Positions 45,546 through 54,183 of a stretch of 64,000 bases of DNA are shown one piece after another. The translations under genes and the position numbers were made by a program. Origin of the DNA: Clostridioides difficile ATCC 9689 = DSM 1296. GTDB taxonomy: Bacteria > Bacillota > Clostridia > Peptostreptococcales > Peptostreptococcaceae. The notes below the pieces were generated by a model. The model was not told the DNA's origin. It did no database searches and saw only the letters and a list, made by a program, of their open reading frames with translations. The stretch lies in assembly GCF_001077535.1 (NCBI RefSeq), contig NZ_CP011968.1, positions 2,294,001 to 2,358,000 on the forward strand, written 5' to 3'. Every line of letters begins with the position of its first letter. Within the stretch, counting starts at the first letter, position 1.

Positions 45546-46520
45546 TTATATTATGGAACTAATAATAATCATTGAAATCATGACTATAGCTAGACCGGCA
45601 ACAACAAGTTTTTTATGTAATTTTTTTCTCATTTTACTTTTATATTCTTTTTTAACTTGTATAACTTTGTCTTGTTTCTGCTCTTCTTCTTTCTCATCTT
45701 CAACTTCTATATATGCTTTTTCATACATTACTTTACTTAAATCAATAATAATATCATTGGCTCTGGTATACTTATTATTTCTTCCAAGAAGCCTTTTTAT
45801 AACATTTATAAGTTCAGTATTTCCATTAATTGCTTTTATACTATTCCAATCTAATCCCTTATCAATAGATTGTAGCATTTTTTCTTCTGAATTTGATTCT
45901 CCAAAAGGCAATTTTTTAAATATAGATTCAAATAGAATAAGACCTGTTGCAAAAAAATCACTTTCTTTATCAGTATAATTTATACATAGTTGATGTGGGC
46001 ATAAATATCTCCTGTTTCCATAGCTTCTTGTATTAACCCCATTATTTGCTTTTGTAATTCCAAAATCACAAATTTTTATATTGTATTCTGTATCTACTAT
46101 TATACTACTCGATTTTAAACTACCATGATATGAATGATTCCTATGTATCATTTCTAAAGCTTTTAAAACTTGTATCATTATGTTTACAATTGCTTCTAAA
46201 TGAAGATAATTACCTAGAATTAATTCATCTAGTCCGATACCATTAAAGTCTTCACTTACAACATAATATAATGTTGTTTCTTCTGTACAGTGAATCCCAA
46301 CATCTATTATTTTTAGTATATAAGGAGAGTTTATCTCATCTAAAGCAGTACTTTCATCAATTAAATTTGAAACAAAATCTTCACAGATATAATTATTGTG
46401 CTTTATAACTTTTATTAACACATTTTTCCTGTAAAAAACATCTCTAGCTTTATAGATTTTGTTAATTTCTAAAACGTCGTCAGAATTTACTACCTCATAT
46501 CTATTGCCTATAAAATTCAA
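45546..46520 (-). CDS. Hanks-type Ser/Thr kinase homologue, probable pseudokinase, membrane-anchored
   Basis: A 324-residue protein: kinase domain (about 5-265), basic linker, and one C-terminal membrane helix (about 305-322), with no extracellular sensor. The start is TTG 46520, six bases after GAGGAGGTG, giving the usual NFIGNRYEVV beginning. The ATP lysine (IKVIK, K37) and DFG (152-154) are kept. The catalytic loop reads HGSLKSSS instead of HRDLKPxN, so both the catalytic Asp (now S134) and the Mg-binding Asn (now S139) are lost. Probably the second Hanks-type kinase of C. difficile besides PrkC. Likely regulatory rather than catalytic. Confidence 0.85.
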   Translation of the reverse strand: MNFIGNRYEVVNSDDVLEINKIYKARDVFYRKNVLIKVIKHNNYICEDFVSNLIDESTALDEINSPYILKIIDVGIHCTEETTLYYVVSEDFNGIGLDELILGNYLHLEAIVNIMIQVLKALEMIHRNHSYHGSLKSSSIIVDTEYNIKICDFGITKANNGVNTRSYGNRRYLCPHQLCINYTDKESDFFATGLILFESIFKKLPFGESNSEEKMLQSIDKGLDWNSIKAINGNTELINVIKRLLGRNNKYTRANDIIIDLSKVMYEKAYIEVEDEKEEEQKQDKVIQVKKEYKSKMRKKLHKKLVVAGLAIVMISMIIISSII

Positions 46521-46650
46521 CCATGTCACCTCCTCATACATTTTATATAACTAAATCTATTTACAATTATACCAATATATAGGAATATTTTCTATATATT
46601 AATGATTGTAATATTAAAACAAGAACTAATAGTGTTAATTTTTACAAAAA

Positions 46651-46770
46651 AGGCTGTCTCAAAATAGAGATACGCTTCTTTTGTATTGTTGAAATGATGA
46701 AAATATATTTGATTTCACAGAAAAAGAGTGCCTCATAAACTAAAAAGTTCATTTTGAGACACTCCCTTTT
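46651..46770. repeat. 120-bp element with TGTCTCAAAAT inverted ends
   Basis: TGTCTCAAAAT at 46655-46665 matches the complement of ATTTTGAGACA at 46751-46761, in a 258-base gap. Such GGCTGTCTCAAAA ends recall IS1182-type insertion sequences, so it may be a MITE-like remnant. A nested GAGTG..CACTC hairpin with a T-run probably also serves as the terminator for the convergent-side gene. No transposase is present. Confidence 0.45.
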
Positions 46771-46799
46771 ATATTACAAATATTTCTCTAAAAAATTAT

Positions 46800-48059
46800 C
46801 TATTTTTTTAATTCTTTATAAGAACTATTTGATATATGTTCTTTTTTTATGACCTTTCCACTTGAATCTTTAAATATTCGATATGTAGAATATTTATTCT
46901 GACCAGTTTGTTTTACCTCTATAGATATATTTGGTTTGTCACCAGAATTACCATAGATTACTGATGATACACTTCCTCCACCTGCATAATTTTTAATATA
47001 TACAGGATGCTTATATGGATTTTTAAACTTTAAGTTTAATCCTCCATCGCTCACAGTAGCATCTCTCCCTTTAGGCACATAAGTAGATGCAGATGAATGA
47101 TTTGTAACTTGAGTTATCTCCATACCCGAAAGAAGAGCCGCATTATAAACTGTTGAAGATGTTTGACAAACACCTCCTCCTGCTGATTGTTCTAGCTTAC
47201 CATAAACTATAACAGGTGCATCTTTGTAACCATTTGCTTTATTACTAGGTCCTGTAAGTTTATTGTATGAAAATTCTTCACCTGGCATTAATAATACATC
47301 ACTAGTTTTTCTTGCTGATAATCCTACATTATATGACCTACCCTCTACAGCTTGTGAATAAGTAGTTGAATATTGACCTATAACAGAATTTACAGTTTTT
47401 ACTTGTTCAGTTGTTATATCTGGTTTTTGAAGATTTACTTTAAGTTCTAAAGTTTTATGCTCTTTATTTTTTATCATATTATATATAGACTCTTTATTTG
47501 CTGCCAAATCAAATTCTCTACCTACAACAGAGTCTGTATAACTTAGTCCACCACTTCCAACACTAATAGAAGCATTTTTCATCTTAACATTTATACTATC
47601 TGCTATAGAAGACACTTTGGAACTAAGTTTTGCCTCATCATATTCAGCTTTTATCTTCATATTTGCCTTATTCACTCTTATATCAATATATTTTTTTAAG
47701 TTTTGAAAATAGGACCCTTTTTTTGTACTTTCATAAGCATCTTTTACAACATCTTCTGTATCATATTTTAAATCAATATCTTTTGGTGATATTGTATATT
47801 TTTTCCCATCATAAGCAAGATTTAAATCTTCTGGAGTATACTTATCTGTTATAGCTTTTAATGCCTCTGCTTTAGTCATATCAGATACATTTACTCCTTC
47901 TATATATACATTTTTAGCGATTTTCCCATTGTACAGAAATTTACTGTTAAAAAAATAAGTAAATCCACCCATTATTAGAACTAAAGCTGCCAATACAATT
48001 AAAACACTTCGTTTTTTTTCTTTACCTAATCTTGAAACTCTTGTTGTTCTTCTGCCCAT
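46800..48059 (-). CDS. VanW family exported protein
   Basis: A 419-residue protein with one N-terminal membrane helix (about 19-37) and an extracytoplasmic part. A peptidoglycan-binding-4-type domain repeat (about 60-240; with KITDKY, KYTISPKDIDLKYD) is followed by the VanW domain (about 240-400; MPGEEFSYNKLTGPS, GGGVCQTSSTVYNAALLSGMEI, HSSASTYVPKGRDATV). VanW-domain proteins occur in vancomycin clusters and widely in Clostridia, with cell-wall functions not defined biochemically. There is no van cluster here. Monocistronic. Confidence 0.9.
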   Translation of the reverse strand: MGRRTTRVSRLGKEKKRSVLIVLAALVLIMGGFTYFFNSKFLYNGKIAKNVYIEGVNVSDMTKAEALKAITDKYTPEDLNLAYDGKKYTISPKDIDLKYDTEDVVKDAYESTKKGSYFQNLKKYIDIRVNKANMKIKAEYDEAKLSSKVSSIADSINVKMKNASISVGSGGLSYTDSVVGREFDLAANKESIYNMIKNKEHKTLELKVNLQKPDITTEQVKTVNSVIGQYSTTYSQAVEGRSYNVGLSARKTSDVLLMPGEEFSYNKLTGPSNKANGYKDAPVIVYGKLEQSAGGGVCQTSSTVYNAALLSGMEITQVTNHSSASTYVPKGRDATVSDGGLNLKFKNPYKHPVYIKNYAGGGSVSSVIYGNSGDKPNISIEVKQTGQNKYSTYRIFKDSSGKVIKKEHISNSSYKELKK

Positions 48060-48297
48060 AACTTCACCTCATTTTAACACTAGCTTAAATTTGCATAATA
48101 GAGTTCCCATTTCAAAACTACCTTAGATTATATTTGAATAGCTTTTGTTAAACAAGGAATTTAATCAAATGTAACTTTATTGTAAATTTATGTCTTATAA
48201 TTAGTTTTATTTTTGATATTTTTTATTATATTTCTTTTACTATTTCTTAACAAAAAATTGTTTATTTTATAACAACTAATTTCATTTATATTGAAAT

Positions 48298-48927
48298 TTA
48301 AATGTAACCTATTACAGGATAATGGTCTGACAGGTAAATTTTTTCTACTGTGTATCCTTTTAGTTCAGTATTTTTATTAACAAAAATGTAATCTATTCTA
48401 GAGTTTGATTTTTCAAATGTTGGTAAGTAAGACTTGTTTAGTGAAATAGCCATATCATTAAACATACTTAAAAAGACATTTTTCTCATTAAAATCACCAC
48501 ATAAAATAACTATCCCCACTAATCTGTTCCTATAGTCTATTATTTCGTCTAATTGTTTTGCTCTCTCCTGCCTATCAAGTCCCAAGTGAGTATTTATTAC
48601 ATTTATAATTCTTCCATATGCATCTATAGTTATACAAAGAGCTCCCCGTTGTTCTTTTTTGCTAGTTAAGAAAAAATGATTACTGTTTAACATTTTAGAT
48701 GTTGTAAATGTACAAATACCATATATCATATTTACTTTTTTTACATTTGTCGCAAAGACACCATCCATATTTAAAACAGCTTTTAAAGCTAAAAATTGAG
48801 GATATAATACTTCTTGCAAACAAATTACATCACAATCCAATTGTTTTAAATATAACCCCATTTTAGTTAGAGTTAATCTATTATTTGAATCCATACATTT
48901 ATGAATATTGTAGGTTACTATTTTCAT
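48298..48927 (-). CDS. Endonuclease/exonuclease/phosphatase family protein
   Basis: A 209-residue metal-dependent hydrolase: TYNIHKCMD at the start, CLQEV with the metal Glu, NTHLGLDRQERAKQL, CGDFNE and the final LSDHYPVIGYI. All catalytic motifs (N, E, D/H pair) are present. It has no signal peptide, so a cytosolic role. Substrates in this family include DNA, RNA, phosphoinositides and sphingomyelin; which applies is not known. Start at ATG 48927 after AGGTGATATT. Confidence 0.9.
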   Translation of the reverse strand: MKIVTYNIHKCMDSNNRLTLTKMGLYLKQLDCDVICLQEVLYPQFLALKAVLNMDGVFATNVKKVNMIYGICTFTTSKMLNSNHFFLTSKKEQRGALCITIDAYGRIINVINTHLGLDRQERAKQLDEIIDYRNRLVGIVILCGDFNEKNVFLSMFNDMAISLNKSYLPTFEKSNSRIDYIFVNKNTELKGYTVEKIYLSDHYPVIGYI

Positions 48928-49042
48928 AATAATATCACCTCTTATGCAATATAATACTTACTAAAATTTAAACTTATTTACTTTTCACTTAAGACCATTA
49001 TTTATCTTATAAAATTGAGTACTTATAAACTTTATCACAAAA

Positions 49043-49083
49043 AAACCTAACTTAAGTATTTATATTCTACATAAGTTAGGTTT
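49043..49083 (-). terminator. Terminator after the SOS-type small gene
   Basis: AAACCTAACTTA pairs with TAAGTTAGGTTT around a 17-base loop, 37 bases past the stop of the 53-residue gene; T-runs follow on both strands. Confidence 0.78.
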
Positions 49084-49119
49084 TATAAACTATTATAATA
49101 TTTATTATTTCATTCATTT

Positions 49120-49281
49120 CTAATGATGATTCTCCTTTTTTATCTTTTTCAATTTGCCTTCACTAACAACAAATAAAAATCCCATCTTCTTGTATATTTC
49201 ATCCAATTCAATTAAAGTTACTTCACCATTTTTTAAATTTGTTAATGTTATATCTTGTATTCTTCTTGATGGAATTATCAT
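49120..49281 (-). CDS. Small protein (53 aa) under probable LexA control
   Basis: A 53-codon gene starting MIIPSRRIQDITLTNL, with a soluble, Lys-rich C-terminus ending KKENHH; no membrane helix and no cysteines. AAAGGAGTG lies 10-12 bases before the ATG, and an upstream in-frame stop fixes the start. It is flanked by a sigma-A promoter with two consensus LexA boxes (49379-49443) and its own terminator. I do not recognise it. The context suggests a DNA-damage response role, for example a cell-division or repair modulator; that is inference. Confidence 0.7.
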   Translation of the reverse strand: MIIPSRRIQDITLTNLKNGEVTLIELDEIYKKMGFLFVVSEGKLKKIKKENHH

Positions 49282-49378
49282 AAGTTATCAACACTCCTTT
49301 AAATTCTTTTTAATCTTTATATTTAAATATATTTATGCATTCTGATATATATTCATAAATTATTAAAATAAATTCAAA

Positions 49379-49443
49379 AAACACCCGTTCTGCAAACATT
49401 CGTTCTGTATATTTATTATACATCATACAGACGTTCGATTCAA
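49379..49443 (-). promoter_or_regulatory. SOS-type promoter with tandem LexA boxes
   Basis: Minus strand TTGAAT (49438-49443), 17-bp spacer, TATAAT (49415-49420). Just downstream, two boxes GAACGAATGTTT (49394-49405) and GAACGGGTGTTT (49379-49390) both fit GAACNNNNGTTY, the C. difficile LexA consensus, including the inner RNRY pattern. A third, one-mismatch box GAACGTCTGTAT (49425-49436) lies in the spacer. Confidence 0.8.
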
Positions 49444-49541
49444 TATAAAAATTAAATATATCTCGTTTTTAGTAAATTTTACAATATTATACACTAAATA
49501 TGTCAAAACATCTTCTTGAAATAGATTATCTTGTCAAACAA

Positions 49542-49587
49542 AAAAGCCATTTCAGTAAAAGCTTCTGCTTAAATTGAAATGACTTTT
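49542..49587 (-). terminator. Terminator after the DUF819 gene
   Basis: AAAAGCCATTTCA pairs with TGAAATGACTTTT with an inner AAAGC/GCTT stem, 36 bases past the stop at 49623, with T-run on the minus strand. Confidence 0.75.
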
Positions 49588-49622
49588 CTTATTTAAATTA
49601 TTAATTTTATACCATATTTTTA

Positions 49623-50792
49623 TTAAGCTAACATATGTAATATTTGAGTTACCATAAGAGCACAATAAGTCCCTATAATATTTCCTAGAAGCCCCATAAG
49701 TACACCTACTGGTATTAATACAGGATTGTGAACCCCAGCAATCATTGGAGCTGTAGTTACTCCTCCTATATTAGCTATACTTCCTACTTCACAAGTAAAT
49801 AAATCAAGTTTAAATAGTTTAGCAAGCCCTATAAATGAAATAGCATGTACAAGGACTACTACCAATCCAAACATTATGTAAACAGGTGCTTCTGACAATC
49901 CAAAGAAATTTGCTTTACTACCTGTAGCTGCAAGGAGTAAATACATAAACACATTTCCTACCAGTGTACTCCCTTTAAGCTTTGATATTTTTGTCATACC
50001 CAATAATATTGATACTGTAGATGCAACAAGTACTACCCACATAGTTTCATTAAGTATACCTGAAGTTGGAAGTATCTTGGATACAATTTGTGCAAAAGAC
50101 GCAACTCCAAACCCAACAGAAAGTAAAATCATAAGTTCTACAAACATAGGTGCCGTATTATCTTTATTTTCTTTTTCAAGTTTTGATGTAACCTCATCTA
50201 TAAAACTTGTATCGCACTTTGTCCATTTGTTAAATTTAGGTCCAAATTTCACAGACATTAGACAAACAGACATCCATACTGTATATCCTATAGAACCCAT
50301 AAGTATTGCATAACTAAGTCCTTCTTCTGCAACTCCTAGAGCATTAGCTGCTACAATCATATTTGATGAGCCACCTATCCATGAACCAGATGCTGCCCCA
50401 AGAATTTTCCATGAATCTGCACCCATTGAATTTTTAAAAATTATGAATGCTATAACAAATCCAAGCATAAATGTAAATGTAGCACAGAAAAATGATAATA
50501 ACATTTTAGGCCCCATCTTTAATATTTTTCTTAAATCACATTGAATTAACAAAAACACTAACATTAATGGAAGGAAGTTCACTGTTATTATGTTTTGATA
50601 CGTTCCAACATCTTCATTCTGTGCAAATAAACCAAATGATCCAAGTATAGCTGAACCTAAGTATATTAAAAGCATTGGATTAATAACATCAAATACCTTC
50701 CATTTCAATTTATCAACCATAAAAAAAATTACACCTACGAATACAACCAAGAAACTACAATATACAAATCCAGTCTCAATCACATTATACAC
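49623..50792 (-). CDS. DUF819 family membrane protein (YjcL-like)
   Basis: A 389-residue protein with about twelve hydrophobic helices and paired glycine-rich stretches (GAASGSWIGGSSNMIVAANALG, shown only in part, and IANIGGVTTAPMIAG), as in DUF819/YjcL proteins. The fold is thought to be that of a secondary transporter; the substrate is unknown. The motif GS(W)IGGS is well conserved. It is monocistronic with AAAGGGTG before the ATG. Confidence 0.88.
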   Translation of the reverse strand: MYNVIETGFVYCSFLVVFVGVIFFMVDKLKWKVFDVINPMLLIYLGSAILGSFGLFAQNEDVGTYQNIITVNFLPLMLVFLLIQCDLRKILKMGPKMLLSFFCATFTFMLGFVIAFIIFKNSMGADSWKILGAASGSWIGGSSNMIVAANALGVAEEGLSYAILMGSIGYTVWMSVCLMSVKFGPKFNKWTKCDTSFIDEVTSKLEKENKDNTAPMFVELMILLSVGFGVASFAQIVSKILPTSGILNETMWVVLVASTVSILLGMTKISKLKGSTLVGNVFMYLLLAATGSKANFFGLSEAPVYIMFGLVVVLVHAISFIGLAKLFKLDLFTCEVGSIANIGGVTTAPMIAGVHNPVLIPVGVLMGLLGNIIGTYCALMVTQILHMLA

Positions 50793-51210
50793 ACCCTTTC
50801 TTTTCCTAATTAATTTGATTTTTATGATTTCTAAGTAAAGACTTTTTCAGATAATAGACAATTAAAATAAATACTTTTATCTATATCATACTAATTAAAT
50901 ACATATATACCTAACTATTGACATATATTAATAAAGATTTGCACATTAATTACTTTAGAAATGAATAATCTGAATTTAAAATCTTTTTCAACAATTATTT
51001 TATTACTAAAATTTTTATTTGTAAAGATAATTAAACTAAATATTTTATTATTTATTTATTTTGTTTTATATTTATTTTTATTAATTATTAAATAAAACTA
51101 TTTTTACTTTAAATCTATATAATATAAATCAAATTTATTTTATATACTTTTTTTTTAAATATGTTTAGATTCTATTCTTTTAATTTTAGTTTTCAGAACA
51201 TTTGTATTTA
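50793..51210. other. Very AT-rich intergenic region
   Basis: About 420 bases between divergent genes. Apart from the promoters that must lie at its ends I see no gene, repeat or structured RNA. Confidence 0.45.
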
Positions 51211-51219
51211 TGTTATAAT
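51211..51219 (+). promoter_or_regulatory. Extended -10 promoter of the M42 gene
   Basis: TGTTATAAT 34 bases before ATG 51253; the -35 is weak, as is common for extended -10 promoters. Confidence 0.55.
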
Positions 51220-51252
51220 TTGTATAAATATATTTATTTAGGAGGAAACAAT

Positions 51253-52293
51253 ATGAATTTAAATTTAACTAATACTATAAATTTAATGAAAAAATATTTG
51301 GACATTCCAAGCCCAGCTGGATATACTGAAAATGCAGTTTTAGAAATCAAAAAAGATTTTGAAAATTTAGGTCTTGACACTATTCTTACAAAAAAAGGTG
51401 CACTTATAGCTACTCTTCCTGGTGAAGATGATTCAAATCAAATAACAATATCTGCACATATGGATACACTTGGAGCTATAGTAAAAGAAATATCATCTGA
51501 TGGTACTCTTAAATACCATAAAGTTGGTGGTGGATGTTGGGCAGCTATAGAGGGAGAAAACTGTACTGTTATAACTAGAAAAGGTAAAAAAATCAGAGGA
51601 AGTGTTGTATTTAAGTATGCTTCTACTCATATATATGGTCAAACAAAAGCTGCCACTGAAAGAAATGAAGAAACAATGATTATTAGACTTGATGAAAAAG
51701 TATTTACAAAGCAAGATGTATTAGATTTAGGAATAAGTGTTGGGGATTTTGTATGCCTAGACCATAGATTTGAGGCTACAGAATCTGGTTTTATAAAATC
51801 TAGATATATAGATAATAAATCAGCTGTAGCAATGGTTCTTGAAATATGTAGATATTTTAAAGAAAACAATTTAACACCTAAGCATACTACTAACTTTTAT
51901 ATAAGTAATTATGAAGAAATTGGACATGGTGTTTCTAAATGTTTACCTGAAAAAACAAAAGAATTTGTAGCAATAGATATAGCACCTACTGGACCAAGTC
52001 AAACATCTAGTGAACATGGTGTAACTATAGTTGCAAAAGATAATTTATCATTATATGATTTTAATTTAAGAAACAAGCTTGTCGATGTTGCAGAAGACAA
52101 TAATTTAGACTACGCTGTCGATGTATTTACTTTCTATGGTTCAGATGCTTCAGAAGCTATTCGTTGGGGAGAAGATGTTCAAATAGCATGTGTTGGTCCT
52201 GGAACAAACAATAGTCACCATTATGAAAGAACACATATAGAAGCTATTGAAAATACACTAAAATTACTTATAAATTATATGCTTAAAGAATAA
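51253..52293 (+). CDS. M42-family metallo-aminopeptidase
   Basis: A 346-residue cytosolic, dinuclear-metal aminopeptidase of the PepA/FrvX (M42) family. Metal ligands and catalytic residues are in SAHMDTLGA, DNKSAVAMV, NYEEIGHG (catalytic Glu) and VAIDIAPTGP, with the last His in NNSHHYERTH. These enzymes degrade peptides left by the proteasome-like proteases. ATG 51253, preceded by AGGAGGAAAC, is chosen over an upstream in-frame ATG at 51202 without a site. Monocistronic. Confidence 0.92.
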   Translation: MNLNLTNTINLMKKYLDIPSPAGYTENAVLEIKKDFENLGLDTILTKKGALIATLPGEDDSNQITISAHMDTLGAIVKEISSDGTLKYHKVGGGCWAAIEGENCTVITRKGKKIRGSVVFKYASTHIYGQTKAATERNEETMIIRLDEKVFTKQDVLDLGISVGDFVCLDHRFEATESGFIKSRYIDNKSAVAMVLEICRYFKENNLTPKHTTNFYISNYEEIGHGVSKCLPEKTKEFVAIDIAPTGPSQTSSEHGVTIVAKDNLSLYDFNLRNKLVDVAEDNNLDYAVDVFTFYGSDASEAIRWGEDVQIACVGPGTNNSHHYERTHIEAIENTLKLLINYMLKE

Positions 52294-52474
52294 TTAATTA
52301 TATATTTTACCAAAGTCAATTCTTAACAAATAATTAACTTTAATTTTTATTTTTATACAAAAATTGGTTTTTCTATAGACTTAATTTCAATTTACTACTA
52401 TTATATAAGTAACTTCAATTTTCTTTAGTTAATTTTTATTATAATTTATATAAATTGTATAAAAATTTTCTTCA

Positions 52475-52623
52475 GTTACTTGTTGTTAAATTAAATTTTT
52501 ACAAGCTAACCCTACCAGAAAAGAGTTATCTAATCTGTAAGGAAATAGTTTAATATAGCACATTATACTTGTGTAATTAATAACTTTTCTTTTGTAGAAA
52601 CTTTTCTTTACAAAGAAAAGTTT
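52475..52623 (+). promoter_or_regulatory. Structured leader with terminator before the hydrogenase maturation operon
   Basis: A terminator AAACTTTTCT/AGAAAAGTTT with a T-run at 52598-52626 lies 50 bases before the first gene. Upstream, AGAAAAGAGTTAT (52517-52529) can pair with ATAACTTTTCT (52580-52590), and that last segment can also pair with the 3' half of the terminator, so competing folds exist. A further stem GTTACTTGT/ACAAGCTAAC is at 52475-52510. It may be a riboregulator or simply the M42 terminator. Confidence 0.4.
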
Positions 52624-52673
52624 TTTGATTTTGGATTTGTTTAAGACATATTTTCTGAGTTAGGAGGATATTT

Positions 52674-52925
52674 ATGAAAAAGGTTGCAGTTATAAGTGCT
52701 ATTTTGGAAGAGCCAAAAGAATGTCAATTTAAATTCAATGAGGTTGTATCAGGTTTTAAAGGTATTATTAAAGGAAGAATGGGCATTCCTTGCGAAGAAG
52801 AAGGTGTCTCAATCGTATGTATAGCAGTTGTTGGCGAAATGGATACTATTAATAGTTTGACTGGTAAATTGGGCAACATACCTCATGTATCTGTAAAAAC
52901 TAGTATATCAAAAAAAGAAGTTTAA
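52674..52925 (+). CDS. TM1266-type iron-only hydrogenase system regulator
   Basis: An 83-residue protein with an ACT-like/NikR C-terminal-like ferredoxin fold, matching the small TM1266 proteins encoded beside [FeFe]-hydrogenase maturation genes. Recognisable features are VISAILEEP at the start, the central GIIKGRMGIP and GEMDTINSLTGKLGNIP. The role is presumed to be regulatory (ligand sensing); no DNA-binding domain is present. It starts the operon with AGGAGGAT before ATG and lies 14 bases before hydF. Confidence 0.88.
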   Translation: MKKVAVISAILEEPKECQFKFNEVVSGFKGIIKGRMGIPCEEEGVSIVCIAVVGEMDTINSLTGKLGNIPHVSVKTSISKKEV

Positions 52926-52939
52926 GGTGGTGAGTACAA

Positions 52940-54148
52940 ATGAGTCTAAATTCTACTCCACAATCGGTAAGAGTACATATAGGTCTCTTTGGTAAAAGAA
53001 ATGCAGGTAAATCTAGCATAATAAATGCTATAACAAATCAAAGTGCTGCAATAGTCTCAGATATTGCTGGAACTACTACAGACCCAGTATTTAGACCAAT
53101 GGAAATCCTTCCTATAGGACCTTGTGTTCTTATAGATACTGCTGGTCTTGATGATGTTGGTGAACTTGGTGAACTTAGAATAGGTAAATCACTAGATGTT
53201 TTAGAAAAGACAGATATAGCTTTACTAGTAGTGGATTGCCAAATTGGTATATCACAAGAAGATTTGTCACTAATTGAAAAATTTAATGATAAGAATATCC
53301 CTCATATTCTAATTCTTAACAAAATTGATACTATTAAGAATCAATCAGAAATTTTAAACTTAACTAAAAATAAAGTTAAATGTCCAGTTGTTTCTGTCTC
53401 ATCAACAGATAAAATTGGAATTGAAAATTTAAAAAATGAAATAATAAAAGTTTTGCCTAAGGATAGCACTGAGTTCAAATTGGTATCAGATTTAATTGAA
53501 CCAAATGATTTAGTTGTTTTAGTTGTTCCAATAGATAAAGCAGCTCCAAAAGGTAGACTTATACTTCCTCAACAGCAAGTTATAAGAGATATTTTGGATA
53601 ATGGTGCAATTTCTATAGTTACAAAAGAAGATAGTTTAAAAGAAACTCTATCTAATTTAGGCAAAAAACCAAAACTTGTTATTACTGACTCTCAAGTATT
53701 TCCACAAGTAGATAAAGATACACCAAAAGATATTCCTCTTACATCTTTTTCTATATTGTTTGCTAGACAAAAGGGAGACCTTAAAGAATTGATTAATGGA
53801 GCTTATGCTTTAGAAAATTTAAAAGATGGTGATAAAATCTTGATGGCCGAAGGATGTACCCATCATAGACAAACTGATGATATTGGAACAGTAAAAATTC
53901 CTAATATGATTAGAAAGAAAACTGGCAAAAACATTACTTTTGAATTTAGTTCTGGAGTATCCTTCACTGAAGATATAAATAAATATGCCCTTGTAGTTCA
54001 CTGTGGAGCTTGTATGATGAATAGAGCTGGAATGTTATCTAGAATAGAAAAGGCAAAATCTTTCAATGTACCTATTGTAAACTATGGTGTCTTAATAGCA
54101 TATGTAAAAGGTATTTTGGAAAGATCACTTGAACTTTTCAATTATTAA
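52940..54148 (+). CDS. hydF: [FeFe]-hydrogenase maturation GTPase HydF
   Basis: A 402-residue scaffold on which the 2Fe subcluster of the H-cluster is built before transfer to the hydrogenase. The N-terminal GTPase domain has GKRNAGKSSI, DTAGLDD and LNKIDT; the middle domain mediates dimerisation; the C-terminus carries the cluster ligands in EGCTHHRQ and HCGACMM. The length is typical. Cotranscribed with hydE and hydG. Confidence 0.96.
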   Translation: MSLNSTPQSVRVHIGLFGKRNAGKSSIINAITNQSAAIVSDIAGTTTDPVFRPMEILPIGPCVLIDTAGLDDVGELGELRIGKSLDVLEKTDIALLVVDCQIGISQEDLSLIEKFNDKNIPHILILNKIDTIKNQSEILNLTKNKVKCPVVSVSSTDKIGIENLKNEIIKVLPKDSTEFKLVSDLIEPNDLVVLVVPIDKAAPKGRLILPQQQVIRDILDNGAISIVTKEDSLKETLSNLGKKPKLVITDSQVFPQVDKDTPKDIPLTSFSILFARQKGDLKELINGAYALENLKDGDKILMAEGCTHHRQTDDIGTVKIPNMIRKKTGKNITFEFSSGVSFTEDINKYALVVHCGACMMNRAGMLSRIEKAKSFNVPIVNYGVLIAYVKGILERSLELFNY

Positions 54149-54183
54149 AAATTTAACTATACTTAATAATTACATATTTGAAT

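Noticed and set aside
46800-48059. Vancomycin-resistance cluster suggested by VanW and VanZ-like proteins
   Set aside because: The two genes lie 12 kb apart, and no vanH, vanA/B or vanX gene is present; these families are widespread in Clostridia without resistance.
51197-51208. GAACATTTGTAT as a LexA box before the M42 gene
   Set aside because: One mismatch in the conserved half and a wrong inner pattern; a single weak site in AT-rich DNA is likely chance.
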